From an uncultured Bacteroidales bacterium (GTDB lineage Bacteria; Bacteroidota; Bacteroidia; Bacteroidales; P3): 64,000 nt of DNA. Shown one piece after another: positions 17,190 through 25,730 of the stretch. Position 1 is the first letter of the stretch. Each line of letters starts with the position of its first letter. The stretch is taken from positions 40,337 to 104,336 of the forward strand of contig CAKZZD010000006.1 in NCBI GenBank assembly GCA_937886715.1. Direction: 5' to 3'. The notes under the pieces are model-generated. The model was given only the letters and a program-made list of their open reading frames with translations. It was not told the origin of the DNA and made no database searches. A program made the translations under genes and the position numbers.

Positions 17190-17255
17190 AGCCTGACAAC
17201 CAGTTACCAACTCCTACTGTGGTAGGAGTTGGGTAGGAGATGATAGGGAGATGGG
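17190..17255 (+). repeat. Dispersed palindromic intergenic repeat, copy 2
   Basis: CCAACTCCTAC (17207-17217) and GTAGGAGTTGG (17222-17232) form an 11-base inverted repeat with loop TGTG. A GCCTGACAACCAGTTA left flank and GGGTAGGAGATGATAGGGAG right flank match the other copies. It ends about 10 bases beyond the yidD stop, between yidD and the nucleotidyltransferase gene. Confidence 0.8.
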
Positions 17256-17265
17256 ATGGAGGGGG

Positions 17266-17508
17266 TCAGGGGACGGGGTCGTAGCCAGAGCCGCCAAAGG
17301 GGTGGCAGCGGAGGATGCGTTTGAGGGCGAGCCAGCCGCCCCGGAAAGGGCCGTATTTTTGGATGGCTTCCATGGCGTATTGGGAGCAGGTGGGGGTGAA
17401 GCGGCAGACGGGGGGTGTGAGTGGGGAGATGCAGTTGCGATAGAAGGCGATGAGGGCGAGCATCGCTTTGGCAATGAGGTGTTTCACAGCGTGCAACAGG
17501 CGTCGCAT
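17266..17508 (-). CDS. yidD: Membrane protein insertion efficiency factor YidD
   Basis: This 80-residue protein contains the family core FYRNCISPLTPPVCRFTPTCSQYAMEAI followed by the helix LALKRILRCHPFGGSGYDPVP, here written as separate segments of one conserved block. It is thought to help YidC-dependent insertion of inner-membrane proteins, associating through an amphipathic N-terminal helix. It lies three bases after rnpA, the conserved arrangement, and ends the hemD-rnpA-yidD operon. Length is normal. Confidence 0.95.
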   Translation of the reverse strand: MRRLLHAVKHLIAKAMLALIAFYRNCISPLTPPVCRFTPTCSQYAMEAIQKYGPFRGGWLALKRILRCHPFGGSGYDPVP

Positions 17509-17511
17509 GGG

Positions 17512-17931
17512 TCAGGAATGAAGGTGTTCTTGAATTGATTTTTCGAGTTGGGGAATGAGTTTGTCGAATTTATGGTCGAGCTGTGCAGAGTCCATGATTT
17601 CGTTGTGGATATAGTTGATCGACAGGAGGATCGAGATGCCGCTGGCGTTGAGGATGGCGAAGAGCTGGTCCTTGTGGCGGCGGTAGCATTCGCGTGTGAG
17701 TCGTTTGACGCGGTTGCGGTCGACGGCATGGTGGAATTTGCGCTTGGAGGTGGAGATGAGCACTTTGCAGGGAATGCCGGAGGAGTCGACGGGGATCCAG
17801 TGGATGCTATAGGGGAAGGCCATGAGCTTGTGGCCATGGGCGTAGAGGTGGTCGATAAGGGGACGGCTGCAGAGCCGTTCGGATTTGGGGAAGCGGCAGT
17901 TGGAGGAGGGATTGTCGCGGCTCGGGCTCAC
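17512..17931 (-). CDS. rnpA: Ribonuclease P protein component
   Basis: This 139-residue basic protein carries the RNase P signature: STSKRKFHHAVDRNRVKRLTREC with the RNR box. The upstream FPKSERLCSR segment is the usual opening. It binds RNase P RNA and helps cleave tRNA 5' leaders. It overlaps hemD by 4 bases and is followed by yidD. The RNA partner gene (rnpB) is not in the window. Confidence 0.95.
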   Translation of the reverse strand: MSPSRDNPSSNCRFPKSERLCSRPLIDHLYAHGHKLMAFPYSIHWIPVDSSGIPCKVLISTSKRKFHHAVDRNRVKRLTRECYRRHKDQLFAILNASGISILLSINYIHNEIMDSAQLDHKFDKLIPQLEKSIQEHLHS

Positions 17932-18884
17932 GCTTTGGTGTCGTTTTTCTCGGCTTCCATGCGTGCTTTTTCGGCGGCACGTTCGGCACGGCGTGCGGCG
18001 GCGAGGGCTTTTTTCTCTTCCATGCGGTGCTTGTAGACCTCTTTGTTGGCGATGACGGGACGGCTTTTCTTGGCTGGGGAGGTGATGGTGCTCTTGACGC
18101 CGTGTTTGGCTATTTCGCCTTTGGAGGCGATGACGGATTCGGGTTCCTTGCCGAGGATGTAGTTTTCGATGGCCATGGCCATGGAGGGAGCCGATTGAGT
18201 GGGAGCAGCGATGGTGAGTTTGATGCCTTGCTCTTTGAGGGCGGCATGGGTGGAGGAACCGAAGGCGGCTATGGTGACGTTGTGGTTCTTGATGTCGGGG
18301 AAGCTTTTGACGAGGCTGCGCACTCCGATGGGCGAGAAGAGGGCGATGGCATCGAAGTCGTCGATGTTGAACTGCCTGAGGTCGCGGGGTGCCGAGGTGT
18401 ACATGGGAGCCTTGGCGTATTTGAATTTGGCCTTGTCGAGTGCTTTGGTGTACTCGGTTTGTTTTTCGTCGGAGCAGGGGAAGAGGAATTTCTCGTCGCG
18501 ATGCTTGTTCATGACCTCCAGCAGGTCGGAGAAGTACTGGTTGCCGAAGAAGACTTTGCGCTTGCGGTATTGGATGTAGGTCTGCAGATAGAGGGCGATG
18601 GCCTCGGTGGAGCAGAAATACTTCATGTCTTCGCTGACGGTTTCGCGCAGTTCCTTGAGCATGCGGAAGAAGTGGTCGATGGAGTTCTTGCTGTTGAAGA
18701 TGATGGCGGTGTAGTCGCTGATGTGTATGCGCGTCTTGCGGAATTCTGAAGCCGGGATGCCGACCACTTCAAAAAATTTGAAGAAGGTGATGTCGACATT
18801 GTGCTTATGGATTAGATTTCGGTACGGTGATTTTTCCAAGTCGGTCGGTGCCGGCTGCGAAATGAGGATTTTTTTGATTTTCAT
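17928..18884 (-). CDS. hemD: Uroporphyrinogen-III synthase-like, with basic C-terminal tail
   Basis: The first 250 residues of this 318-residue protein fit the two-lobed HemD fold: KKILISQPAP at the start, DYTAIIFNSKNSIDHFF, and a second lobe with FDAIALFSPIGVRSLVK and VTIAAFGSSTHAALKEQGI. It would cyclise hydroxymethylbilane to uroporphyrinogen III. Residues 255-318 form an extra Lys/Arg/Ala/Glu-rich tail (HRMEEKKALAAARRAERAAE), predicted helical and highly charged. The gene precedes rnpA, a common Bacteroidota order. HemD sequences diverge widely, so the enzyme activity is not certain, and haem-pathway neighbours are missing here. Confidence 0.75.
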   Translation of the reverse strand: MKIKKILISQPAPTDLEKSPYRNLIHKHNVDITFFKFFEVVGIPASEFRKTRIHISDYTAIIFNSKNSIDHFFRMLKELRETVSEDMKYFCSTEAIALYLQTYIQYRKRKVFFGNQYFSDLLEVMNKHRDEKFLFPCSDEKQTEYTKALDKAKFKYAKAPMYTSAPRDLRQFNIDDFDAIALFSPIGVRSLVKSFPDIKNHNVTIAAFGSSTHAALKEQGIKLTIAAPTQSAPSMAMAIENYILGKEPESVIASKGEIAKHGVKSTITSPAKKSRPVIANKEVYKHRMEEKKALAAARRAERAAEKARMEAEKNDTKA

Positions 18885-18916
18885 TCTCTAGCTTAATATT
18901 ATCCCAAATATCTGAT

Positions 18917-19753
18917 CTATTGCGATATAATCCAATGTACGAAAACCAGTATAGGTACGATTTCGACGGTGCAAAGATAGTAAAAAAGATAAATACCGGA
19001 ATTTTTTGTTTGTGTTAAAAAAAGTTTAGAGCCCCTGACGAAACGGATGAGGAATTCGAGGGCGATGAGTGCGCCGATGATGTAGATGAAGACGTTGCGT
19101 GCAGCCTCGAAATAGACCATGGGGAAGAGCAGGAAGAGGAGGATGGAGGCCAGGAGGAGGTGGTAGAGGTAGTTGTTGACGATGTAGAGAGAGATGGCGG
19201 GCTGGTTGTCGAAAATGTTGCCCAACAGACGGAGGATGGCATTGCGCAGGAGGTAGGCCAGCAACAGTGCGCCGGCGAGGATGCCGTAGCCGGGGAGGCC
19301 GGTGTGGGGCATGGCTGCCTGATGGGAAAAAAGGCTCACAGTGGCCACGACGAAGAAGCCCATGGGGATGAGGGGTGGGGTGCGGTTGAGGTTGTTGTCG
19401 CGCAGCAGGCGGTCCATGACGCGGCGGTCGATGGTGGACTTGAGCAACTCGAGGGGCTTGATATTATGTGTCCGGAAGTAGATGCAAAGAAGAGCGCAGA
19501 TGGCGGTGAGAAGCAGGAAGATCCATATCTGGGGGAAGGTATCGGGACGTGGCAACAGGCCATGGTGGTGAAGGGCCAGGGAGTGGTCGGAGAACATCGA
19601 CTGGCGGAAGATGGTGTCGAGGGTGTCGAAAGGACGGAAGATGGAGTCGAGTGGGATGCCGACATTCACTTCGTGCTGGGGAAGCTCACAGGCGGAGGTG
19701 TCCCATTGGTAAAAGGGCAGCGAGTCGATGACGAGTGAATCGGGATTGTTCAT
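18917..19753 (-). CDS. DUF4271 multi-pass membrane protein
   Basis: This 278-residue protein has a non-helical N-terminal region of about 70 residues and then about six hydrophobic helices: IWIFLLLTAICALLCIYF, MGFFVVATVSLF, GILAGALLLAYLL, LLLASILLFLLFPMVYF, FIYIIGALIALEFLIRF and the terminal LFYYLCTVEIVPILVFV. The closing YYLCTVEIVP-type motif and the place upstream of hemD match the DUF4271 family of Bacteroidota, function unknown. It lies 13 bases after the gingipain-like gene and 32 before hemD. Confidence 0.78.
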   Translation of the reverse strand: MNNPDSLVIDSLPFYQWDTSACELPQHEVNVGIPLDSIFRPFDTLDTIFRQSMFSDHSLALHHHGLLPRPDTFPQIWIFLLLTAICALLCIYFRTHNIKPLELLKSTIDRRVMDRLLRDNNLNRTPPLIPMGFFVVATVSLFSHQAAMPHTGLPGYGILAGALLLAYLLRNAILRLLGNIFDNQPAISLYIVNNYLYHLLLASILLFLLFPMVYFEAARNVFIYIIGALIALEFLIRFVRGSKLFLTQTKNSGIYLFYYLCTVEIVPILVFVHWIISQ

Positions 19754-19766
19754 AAACTGCTCGGAA

Positions 19767-22700
19767 TTATTTGACTACCAATTTATCATAGTGGCAAGAG
19801 GAGCCAGAGCTGGCGACAATCATATAGACGCCTGCGGGCAGGTGGCCTGTGGCGAACTTGTAGGGGCCGGACGGGGATAGGGAGAAGGCGCTGACGGTGC
19901 GGCCGAAGGCATCGAGCACCTTGATATCGAGCGGGATATCGGCAGAGAGAAAAGCATGGCTGGAGGCAGGGTTCGGATAGACGGAAAGGTGGCAGGCGCC
20001 GCTATCCGGGGTGTTGACGGCGTTGACATCGGCTGAGCCGAACCATCCGTAGGGCTGTTCCCAGAGGGCAAACGGGAGTCGCACATCGTCGATCCAGACA
20101 CAGTCGCTACCGCGGCTGTCGCTGTCATCTTTGGTATAACGCCAGTTGAGCTTGTGGCGACCGGCGGCAAGGGGGAGTGCGCAACGGTACCAGTCGGCCT
20201 CACCCCAGAACTCCTGGCGACGGACGCCATCGACGGTGAAGACGAGCTTGTCGTAGCGCTCCTCGCAAGAGGTCTTTACCCAGAAACTGATACTGTCGAC
20301 ATGGGGGAGGAAGACCTCGATGGAGAGGTCGGACGTCTGGCGATGGGTGATGGGGGCCGACCTGAGGCTGAAATGCCCACTGCGGCTCACGGTATCATCC
20401 AACACCCATGGTCTAAGACTGTTATGATTCCAAGGATAGCTGCTGAAGCCCTCTTCGAAACTGTCGTTGCGGGGGCCAGCCACGAGATAATATTCATAAT
20501 CGGCCACATAGGAGCCACGGGCGATGGAGGCGTTGATTTGCAGGTGGGTCAGGCTGTCGCCGGGAGTGGTGATGGGGGTCTGGGGAATGGTGCCTTCGAC
20601 AGGGGCGCCGTGGGGCAAGGCGGTGACAGAAAGATGGACCGTATCATATTGACCTTCAGGCGTGGTATGAAGCATGTATGTTGTCGACAGACGGATGTTG
20701 TGCACTTTTGTGGAATCGACCGTCAACAGGTCGAAGCTTAACGAGGGAGGCATTTCGTCGATCCAATGGATGACGCGGCAGCGGACCGGCTCGTCGATTG
20801 CCGCACTGTCGAAGGCCATCAGGTAGCCCTCCCAGTAGCGATTCCAAGCCTCGAGAGAGAGGGGCATCGACAGACGGATGGTGTCGCGGGGAAGGAGGAG
20901 CGGCAGCAAGATGGGCGAAGCGGCAACCGCGGCACCGGAAGTGTCGTTGGGCTCAAACAGCATCGTCAGGTTGCGGAGAGTGTCGCTGCCGAAATTGACG
21001 AGGGTGAAACCGATGGCGCTATCGGACGCAGCCACATGTCGCACACCGAAGGAATGATGCGGTGCGGGGAAAATATAAGCAGTGTCGTAGGCCGGCATGG
21101 CTTGAGGAGCCGTGGCGGTGAAGATGATGGGCAGGGTGTCGGCAGAGGTGCAGAACGACATTGGGGAACTGCGGTGGTCGTCGAGGAGCACCGAGGCTAG
21201 CATACGGTCGCCCTGCATGGCAGTCACCAAGGCACCGGGAGTGCCGCTGATGCGGATGTCGGTGGTGCCTGGATTGAGACTGTCCGGGGCAGAAACCCAC
21301 AGGCGCTGGGGTGTGCCATAGTAGGGGCGGAGGGAAGGATCGCCGAAAAGGCAATAAATTTCCCAATAGAACTTGTCATAGGGGGAGCCGTAGGCGGTGA
21401 CCGCCATATTGCCGGCCTGCAAGAGTTCGCCTTGGGTGGAAACGGATTCCATCCGGCCGATCCACCGGTCGAAGGCGCCAGGGACAGCCGTGTCGAACGC
21501 CGGGGTGAGGCTGAAAGGATATTTGGGTCCCACGGCCCAGAAATAGTCCTCGTTCCAAAGTGTGGAGTTGGTGGCGCCAATCACGCCGATGGCCCCACCG
21601 TCGGGCTTGCGCAGCAGTTGTTCGCCGAAACAGGTGCCGGTGAAATCGTTGCTCAGACAACAGTTGTTGACATACAGCATCGGCTGCGGATTGTCGAGCG
21701 TGTCGAGACTGGCAAACGACACCGCCGGATTGCTCCAACCGGCCACCGTGCAATGGGCTGTATAGTTTACCAGACTGGCGCCAATGGCCATGTCGTGAAG
21801 TATTTGGGGGCGCTGACCGCTAGAGAAAGGATTGCGGTAGCAGAGCGTGTCGAGGTCGGGATGGGCGACGGAGATCTCACGCCCGAGGTAGTTCACCTGG
21901 CCATTGGTTGTCACCGGTGCCACGGAAGAGGACTCGGCGCCGGCCACCAAAAGCACACGGCGAAGGTGCGTGGGGTCGAGATCGGCGCATTGTTCATAGG
22001 CCAGTGTCTTTGCCACCACGGCATTCAACTCGGCGGTGTCGTTGACCGGCCAACGGCCCAGAATGGCATCGGGCAGATAATCGCCTGTGAACTCGACATA
22101 ATAGAGGTCGGTGGCATGAGAGCTGAAGCCATCGGGGCGCGTGACGCCGGGGTAGGCCTGAATCTGAGCCGCATCGCCGACAAGCAGCACAAAGCGGGGT
22201 GCAGGAGCCAGCGGGGTGGCTTGGTCGAACCATGGCCGCATCAGTTCCTTGATGGAGTCTCGCTGGTTGGTAGCCACGTATAGCTGCTTGACATCGTAGC
22301 CTTCTTGGCGTTTCCATTGCACAAACGGCTGCAGGGCGTTGCGGAACGGTTCTGGCGCCACGACAAGAAACACGGGGGGCAAGCTGAATTCGGGCGCGAC
22401 ATCGCTTCGCATCATTTCAAAAGTGGCCTCGAATCCGGATTGATAGACAATCATTTCCGACGTGGCATCCAGATGCATCGGGTTGGCCGTCAAGCGATAG
22501 ACTTCATAGTCGCCCATCGTGCCGATTCGCCGACATGTCAGCGCCGAATCCTCTCCGAGAGTCCTTGTGGATGGAAGGACAATAGGATGAGGGTGCCCGT
22601 TATCCGACAAAGCACTTTTGGGCTTGGGAAAAGGGACGGCCTCCAAAGGACAATTGTCAGAAAGGGCAATATGACCTTCATCGCCAGCAAGGGTTAACGT

Positions 22701-22979
22701 ACGGAGAACAAGACGGCTGCCTCGCGGCAAGATGACGAGTCTGCTCAATGAGGGCAGGGCCGGAGAGCCAGGATTGCCATTGAGAGTGGTCATACCGTCA
22801 ACATGGATGGAGGTGCAATGCTGCAGGGTGTCGACAAAAAAAGCGCCAAGTTCGAATCTGACAGTCATCAGCCCACCTTCTTCACGCACGGACATTGATG
22901 TTTTTCCATGCTCCTGAGCAGGTGCGACGATGCATATCAAAAGACAAGCAATCAGCGCAATAAATTTCATTCGCAGCAT
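19767..22979 (-). CDS. Gingipain-like C25 cysteine peptidase with T9SS sorting domain
   Basis: This 1070-residue exported protein has a signal peptide ending near IVAPAQ (about residue 22). A beta-rich pro-region runs to about 200 and a C25 catalytic domain from about 200 to 560. Catalytic His409 sits in LVNYTAHCTVAGW and Cys441 in NNCCLSNDFTG, aligning with the His and Cys regions of P. gingivalis Rgp. GDPSLRPYYGTP ends the catalytic domain. Beta-sandwich repeats follow, and the last 75 residues start SVYPNPASSHAFL and end YDKLVVK, a type A T9SS sorting domain. It would be moved to the cell surface by T9SS and degrade proteins. An alternative start is the ATG at 22970. Specificity is unknown. 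Confidence 0.88.
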   Translation of the reverse strand: MLRMKFIALIACLLICIVAPAQEHGKTSMSVREEGGLMTVRFELGAFFVDTLQHCTSIHVDGMTTLNGNPGSPALPSLSRLVILPRGSRLVLRTLTLAGDEGHIALSDNCPLEAVPFPKPKSALSDNGHPHPIVLPSTRTLGEDSALTCRRIGTMGDYEVYRLTANPMHLDATSEMIVYQSGFEATFEMMRSDVAPEFSLPPVFLVVAPEPFRNALQPFVQWKRQEGYDVKQLYVATNQRDSIKELMRPWFDQATPLAPAPRFVLLVGDAAQIQAYPGVTRPDGFSSHATDLYYVEFTGDYLPDAILGRWPVNDTAELNAVVAKTLAYEQCADLDPTHLRRVLLVAGAESSSVAPVTTNGQVNYLGREISVAHPDLDTLCYRNPFSSGQRPQILHDMAIGASLVNYTAHCTVAGWSNPAVSFASLDTLDNPQPMLYVNNCCLSNDFTGTCFGEQLLRKPDGGAIGVIGATNSTLWNEDYFWAVGPKYPFSLTPAFDTAVPGAFDRWIGRMESVSTQGELLQAGNMAVTAYGSPYDKFYWEIYCLFGDPSLRPYYGTPQRLWVSAPDSLNPGTTDIRISGTPGALVTAMQGDRMLASVLLDDHRSSPMSFCTSADTLPIIFTATAPQAMPAYDTAYIFPAPHHSFGVRHVAASDSAIGFTLVNFGSDTLRNLTMLFEPNDTSGAAVAASPILLPLLLPRDTIRLSMPLSLEAWNRYWEGYLMAFDSAAIDEPVRCRVIHWIDEMPPSLSFDLLTVDSTKVHNIRLSTTYMLHTTPEGQYDTVHLSVTALPHGAPVEGTIPQTPITTPGDSLTHLQINASIARGSYVADYEYYLVAGPRNDSFEEGFSSYPWNHNSLRPWVLDDTVSRSGHFSLRSAPITHRQTSDLSIEVFLPHVDSISFWVKTSCEERYDKLVFTVDGVRRQEFWGEADWYRCALPLAAGRHKLNWRYTKDDSDSRGSDCVWIDDVRLPFALWEQPYGWFGSADVNAVNTPDSGACHLSVYPNPASSHAFLSADIPLDIKVLDAFGRTVSAFSLSPSGPYKFATGHLPAGVYMIVASSGSSCHYDKLVVK

Positions 22980-23002
22980 TATTATAAATTATGTATCGGA
23001 TG

Positions 23003-23010
23003 CAAAATTA
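23003..23010 (-). promoter_or_regulatory. -7 promoter box of the C25 peptidase gene
   Basis: TAATTTTG on the minus strand, 24 bases before the start of the C25 peptidase gene. It lies back to back with the hisS promoter within 47 bases, so the two divergent promoters overlap. Confidence 0.5.
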
Positions 23011-23018
23011 CGAAAAAT

Positions 23019-23049
23019 TTTGTCATTCCGGCCAACTTTTGTATTTTTG
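23019..23049 (+). promoter_or_regulatory. Consensus Bacteroidota promoter of hisS
   Basis: TTTG (23019-23022), exactly 19 bases, then TATTTTTG (23042-23049). This is a full match to TTTG-N19-TAnnTTTG and the predicted transcript starts about 12 bases before the hisS ATG. Confidence 0.8.
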
Positions 23050-23068
23050 CAAATTAAAACTGACGTCA

Positions 23069-24421
23069 ATGGCTAGTGTTAAATGCTCAATTCCAAAAGG
23101 AACGCGCGACTTCCTGCCCACAGAGATGGCACGGCGCAACTACATTTTCGACACCATTCGCTCGGTGTTCCGCACATTTGCTTTCGAGCCCATTGAGACT
23201 CCTTCGATGGAGAACCTCAGCACCCTGATGGGCAAGTACGGTGAAGAGGGCGACAAGCTGCTGTTCAAAGTGCTCAACAGCGGCGACTTCATGGAAGGTG
23301 TCGACTTCAACCAGGATTACCACAAAGTGGCTCCGCAGATCTGCGAACGCGGACTGCGCTACGACCTGACTGTGCCATTTGCGCGCTTTGTGGTGCAGCA
23401 CCGCGACCAGATCACCTTCCCCTTCCGCCGCTACCAGTTGCAGCCTGTGTGGCGCGCCGACCGTCCTCAGAAGGGGCGCTATCGCGAGTTCTACCAATGT
23501 GACGCCGACATGATCGGCAGCACCTCGTTGCTCAACGAGCTGGAATTGGTGCAGATGATCGACATGGTGTTCACCAAGTTGGGCATCAATGTGACTGTCA
23601 AAATCAACAACAGGAAAGTGCTGGCTGGAATAGCGGAAATGATCGGTGCTCCGGAAAGGCTGATCGACATCACCGTTGCCATCGACAAATTGGACAAGAT
23701 AGGCCTCGACAACGTACGCGCCGAACTGCGAGAGCGCGGACTCAGCGAGGATCAGATACATGCCCTCGACCCAGTATTCTCGCTCAGCGGCAGCGCCAAC
23801 GAGAAACTGACGACCCTGGAGCGCATGTTCGCCGACGTGGAGGTGGGACAGAAGGGAGTCGAAGAGCTGAAGACACTTTTCGGATACATCGGTGCCGCCA
23901 CTATGAACTGCGAAGTAGAACTCGACCTGACCCTTGCGCGTGGCTTGAACTACTACACCGGCGCCATCTTTGAAGTCAAAGCCAAAGACGTACAAATCGG
24001 AAGCATCTGCGGCGGTGGCCGCTACGACAACCTCACCGGCATCTTCGGTATGCCCGATGTCAGCGGTGTGGGAATCTCTTTCGGCGCCGACCGTATCTAC
24101 GACGTGCTCACCGAGCTTCAGGCCTTCCCCGAAGGGCTGGAGCGGGCCGCCCGTGTGATGTTCATCAACTTCGGCCCTGCCGAACAGGCCGCCTGCGTCG
24201 GCATTGTCGCACGCCTGCGCGCCGAAGGCATCAGCGCCCTGATCTACCCCGACGCGGCCAAAATGAAAAAACAGATGGACTATGCCAATCGCAAGGCCGT
24301 GCCATACGTGGCCTTCGTCGGCGAAAGCGAGATGCAAACAGGCACCGTGACCCTGAAAAACATGTCCGATGGCACACAACAGACGCTTTCCATCGATGCA
24401 TTGATCGACACAATCAAATAG
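23069..24421 (+). CDS. hisS: Histidyl-tRNA synthetase
   Basis: This 450-residue class II synthetase opens with IPKGTRDFLPTEMARR (motif 1 region). FRRYQLQPVWRADRPQKGRYREFYQCDAD is motif 2, LTLARGLNYYTGAIFE contains the histidine-binding LDLARGLDYYTG-type box, and GGGRYDNL plus GISFGADRIYD is motif 3. An anticodon-binding domain closes the protein. It charges tRNA-His; a tRNA-His gene lies at 36586-36659. The ATG at 23069 was chosen because it follows the consensus promoter and an in-frame upstream ATG would lie before it. Four bases separate it from the next gene. Confidence 0.96.
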   Translation: MASVKCSIPKGTRDFLPTEMARRNYIFDTIRSVFRTFAFEPIETPSMENLSTLMGKYGEEGDKLLFKVLNSGDFMEGVDFNQDYHKVAPQICERGLRYDLTVPFARFVVQHRDQITFPFRRYQLQPVWRADRPQKGRYREFYQCDADMIGSTSLLNELELVQMIDMVFTKLGINVTVKINNRKVLAGIAEMIGAPERLIDITVAIDKLDKIGLDNVRAELRERGLSEDQIHALDPVFSLSGSANEKLTTLERMFADVEVGQKGVEELKTLFGYIGAATMNCEVELDLTLARGLNYYTGAIFEVKAKDVQIGSICGGGRYDNLTGIFGMPDVSGVGISFGADRIYDVLTELQAFPEGLERAARVMFINFGPAEQAACVGIVARLRAEGISALIYPDAAKMKKQMDYANRKAVPYVAFVGESEMQTGTVTLKNMSDGTQQTLSIDALIDTIK

Positions 24422-24425
24422 CCCA

Positions 24426-25454
24426 ATGAAACGGTTGCTCCTCATACTGTCGTCGCTGTTTTGCCTGGGTGTATGGGCACAAGACACCATTCCCACCATC
24501 CAGGAAGAGCCTGCCATGCCATGGGTGACCATCGAAGAGCAAACCGCGCCCGACACGGTGTATCTGTTCCGGACCGACACCGTGTTCCGCTACCGGACCG
24601 ACACCGTCACTCAGGTACGCGTCGATTCTGTGTACCTGCTCCACACCGACACCGTCGTGATGCGGGTGGCCGACACCGCCGCCCTCAAAGCGCTGCAGGA
24701 AAAGGAGCAGTTCTACCGTCAGATTCTATCCTCAAACGGCGTTGACAAAGAAAAACTTGAGGCCGAGCGAAACTACTACATCCGCATGGTCGATTCGCTT
24801 CGCGCGGTAGTGCGTCTGGCCGAACTGGAAAATGTACGCAAGGAGGAAGCCAACCGCTATCTTGAAGAGCGCGCCCGCGCTGCGGAAGAAAAAGTGTCGG
24901 CAGCCACCAACAAGAAGAAAAAGGTACGCCCCATCCAGGGCATCGCCATGCGGTTCTACCGCACCCCAAAATGGGAGATCCGCCTCGACGGCCGCGAGTT
25001 CGACGGCACCACAACATACACCAAGGTGATCCGCAACCGCAACGCCGGCAGCGTGGAGTTCGACTACGTGACAGGCGCCTCCGTCATGCTGTGGGACCTC
25101 ACCAACTACTTCAACCAGAATCACACCATCGGGCTCGACACCACGCGCCGCAAAGCCGAAATACGGCGCTTCGACCAAAACTTCGCCTACGACCTTGGCC
25201 TGTACGTCGGCTTCGGCGGAAGCAACCTATTCAAAAACTTCTACGCAGGCGCCAGCTTCCGCTTTGTCGATTTCTTCTATCTGGCCGTCGGCGTGAACGT
25301 TGCCGAGTATGAGGTGCTGGTAGGCAACTACAAGAGCGGCGACATCATCCCCGCCAACATGTCGATCGACGACCTCACAGCGAAAGCCTGGCTCGTGAAG
25401 CCTTTTGTCTCGCTGAGCATCGACCTCGACTTCCTGTCGTATATCAAGAAATAA
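24426..25454 (+). CDS. Secreted protein with octad repeats, unknown function
   Basis: I do not recognise this 342-residue protein. It has a signal peptide (MKRLLLILSSLFCLGVWAQ). Residues 43-85 are an eight-residue repeat in which Asp recurs at 43, 51, 59, 67, 75 and 83 (DTVYLFRT, DTVFRYRT, DTVTQVRV, DSVYLLHT, DTVVMRVA, DTAALKAL). A charged helical, probably coiled-coil, region spans 86-165. The rest (170-342) is beta-rich with repeated aromatic strands (YDLGLYVGFGGSNLFKNFYA) that could be a small barrel or surface domain. It follows hisS by 4 bases and overlaps the convergent TSCPD gene by 11. Confidence 0.65.
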   Translation: MKRLLLILSSLFCLGVWAQDTIPTIQEEPAMPWVTIEEQTAPDTVYLFRTDTVFRYRTDTVTQVRVDSVYLLHTDTVVMRVADTAALKALQEKEQFYRQILSSNGVDKEKLEAERNYYIRMVDSLRAVVRLAELENVRKEEANRYLEERARAAEEKVSAATNKKKKVRPIQGIAMRFYRTPKWEIRLDGREFDGTTTYTKVIRNRNAGSVEFDYVTGASVMLWDLTNYFNQNHTIGLDTTRRKAEIRRFDQNFAYDLGLYVGFGGSNLFKNFYAGASFRFVDFFYLAVGVNVAEYEVLVGNYKSGDIIPANMSIDDLTAKAWLVKPFVSLSIDLDFLSYIKK

Positions 25455-25713
25455 AATCTTCCGGCTGTGCCGCACATGTAGCGCGCAACGCACGGCTTAG
25501 CTGATCGGGGCAGCTAGTGGGGCCACCATTGCAGCTGATGCCCTCGAGGCGGCGTATCACGTCGTCCACCGGCATTCCCTCCACCAGGCGGCCTATCCCC
25601 TGCAAATTGCCGTTGCAGCCTCCGAAGAAGACCACATTGTGCAACTTCCCGTCTTCGATATCGAACTCGATGCGGGCGCTGCAAGTACCGAATGTATCGT
25701 ATCCGTAATGCAT
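25444..25713 (-). CDS. TSCPD-domain protein (TIGR03905-type)
   Basis: This 89-residue protein matches the small TSCPD family: YDTFGTCSARIEFDIEDGKL, then FFGGCNGNLQGIGRLVEGM, and NGGPTSCPDQL, which gives the domain its name. The same domain is found at the C-terminus of some ribonucleotide reductases, where its cysteines may bind metal. Stand-alone copies are uncharacterised. It follows lpxK by 17 bases on the same strand. Confidence 0.88.
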   Translation of the reverse strand: MHYGYDTFGTCSARIEFDIEDGKLHNVVFFGGCNGNLQGIGRLVEGMPVDDVIRRLEGISCNGGPTSCPDQLSRALRATCAAQPEDFIS

Positions 25714-25730
25714 GGCTTGTGAATGACGGT

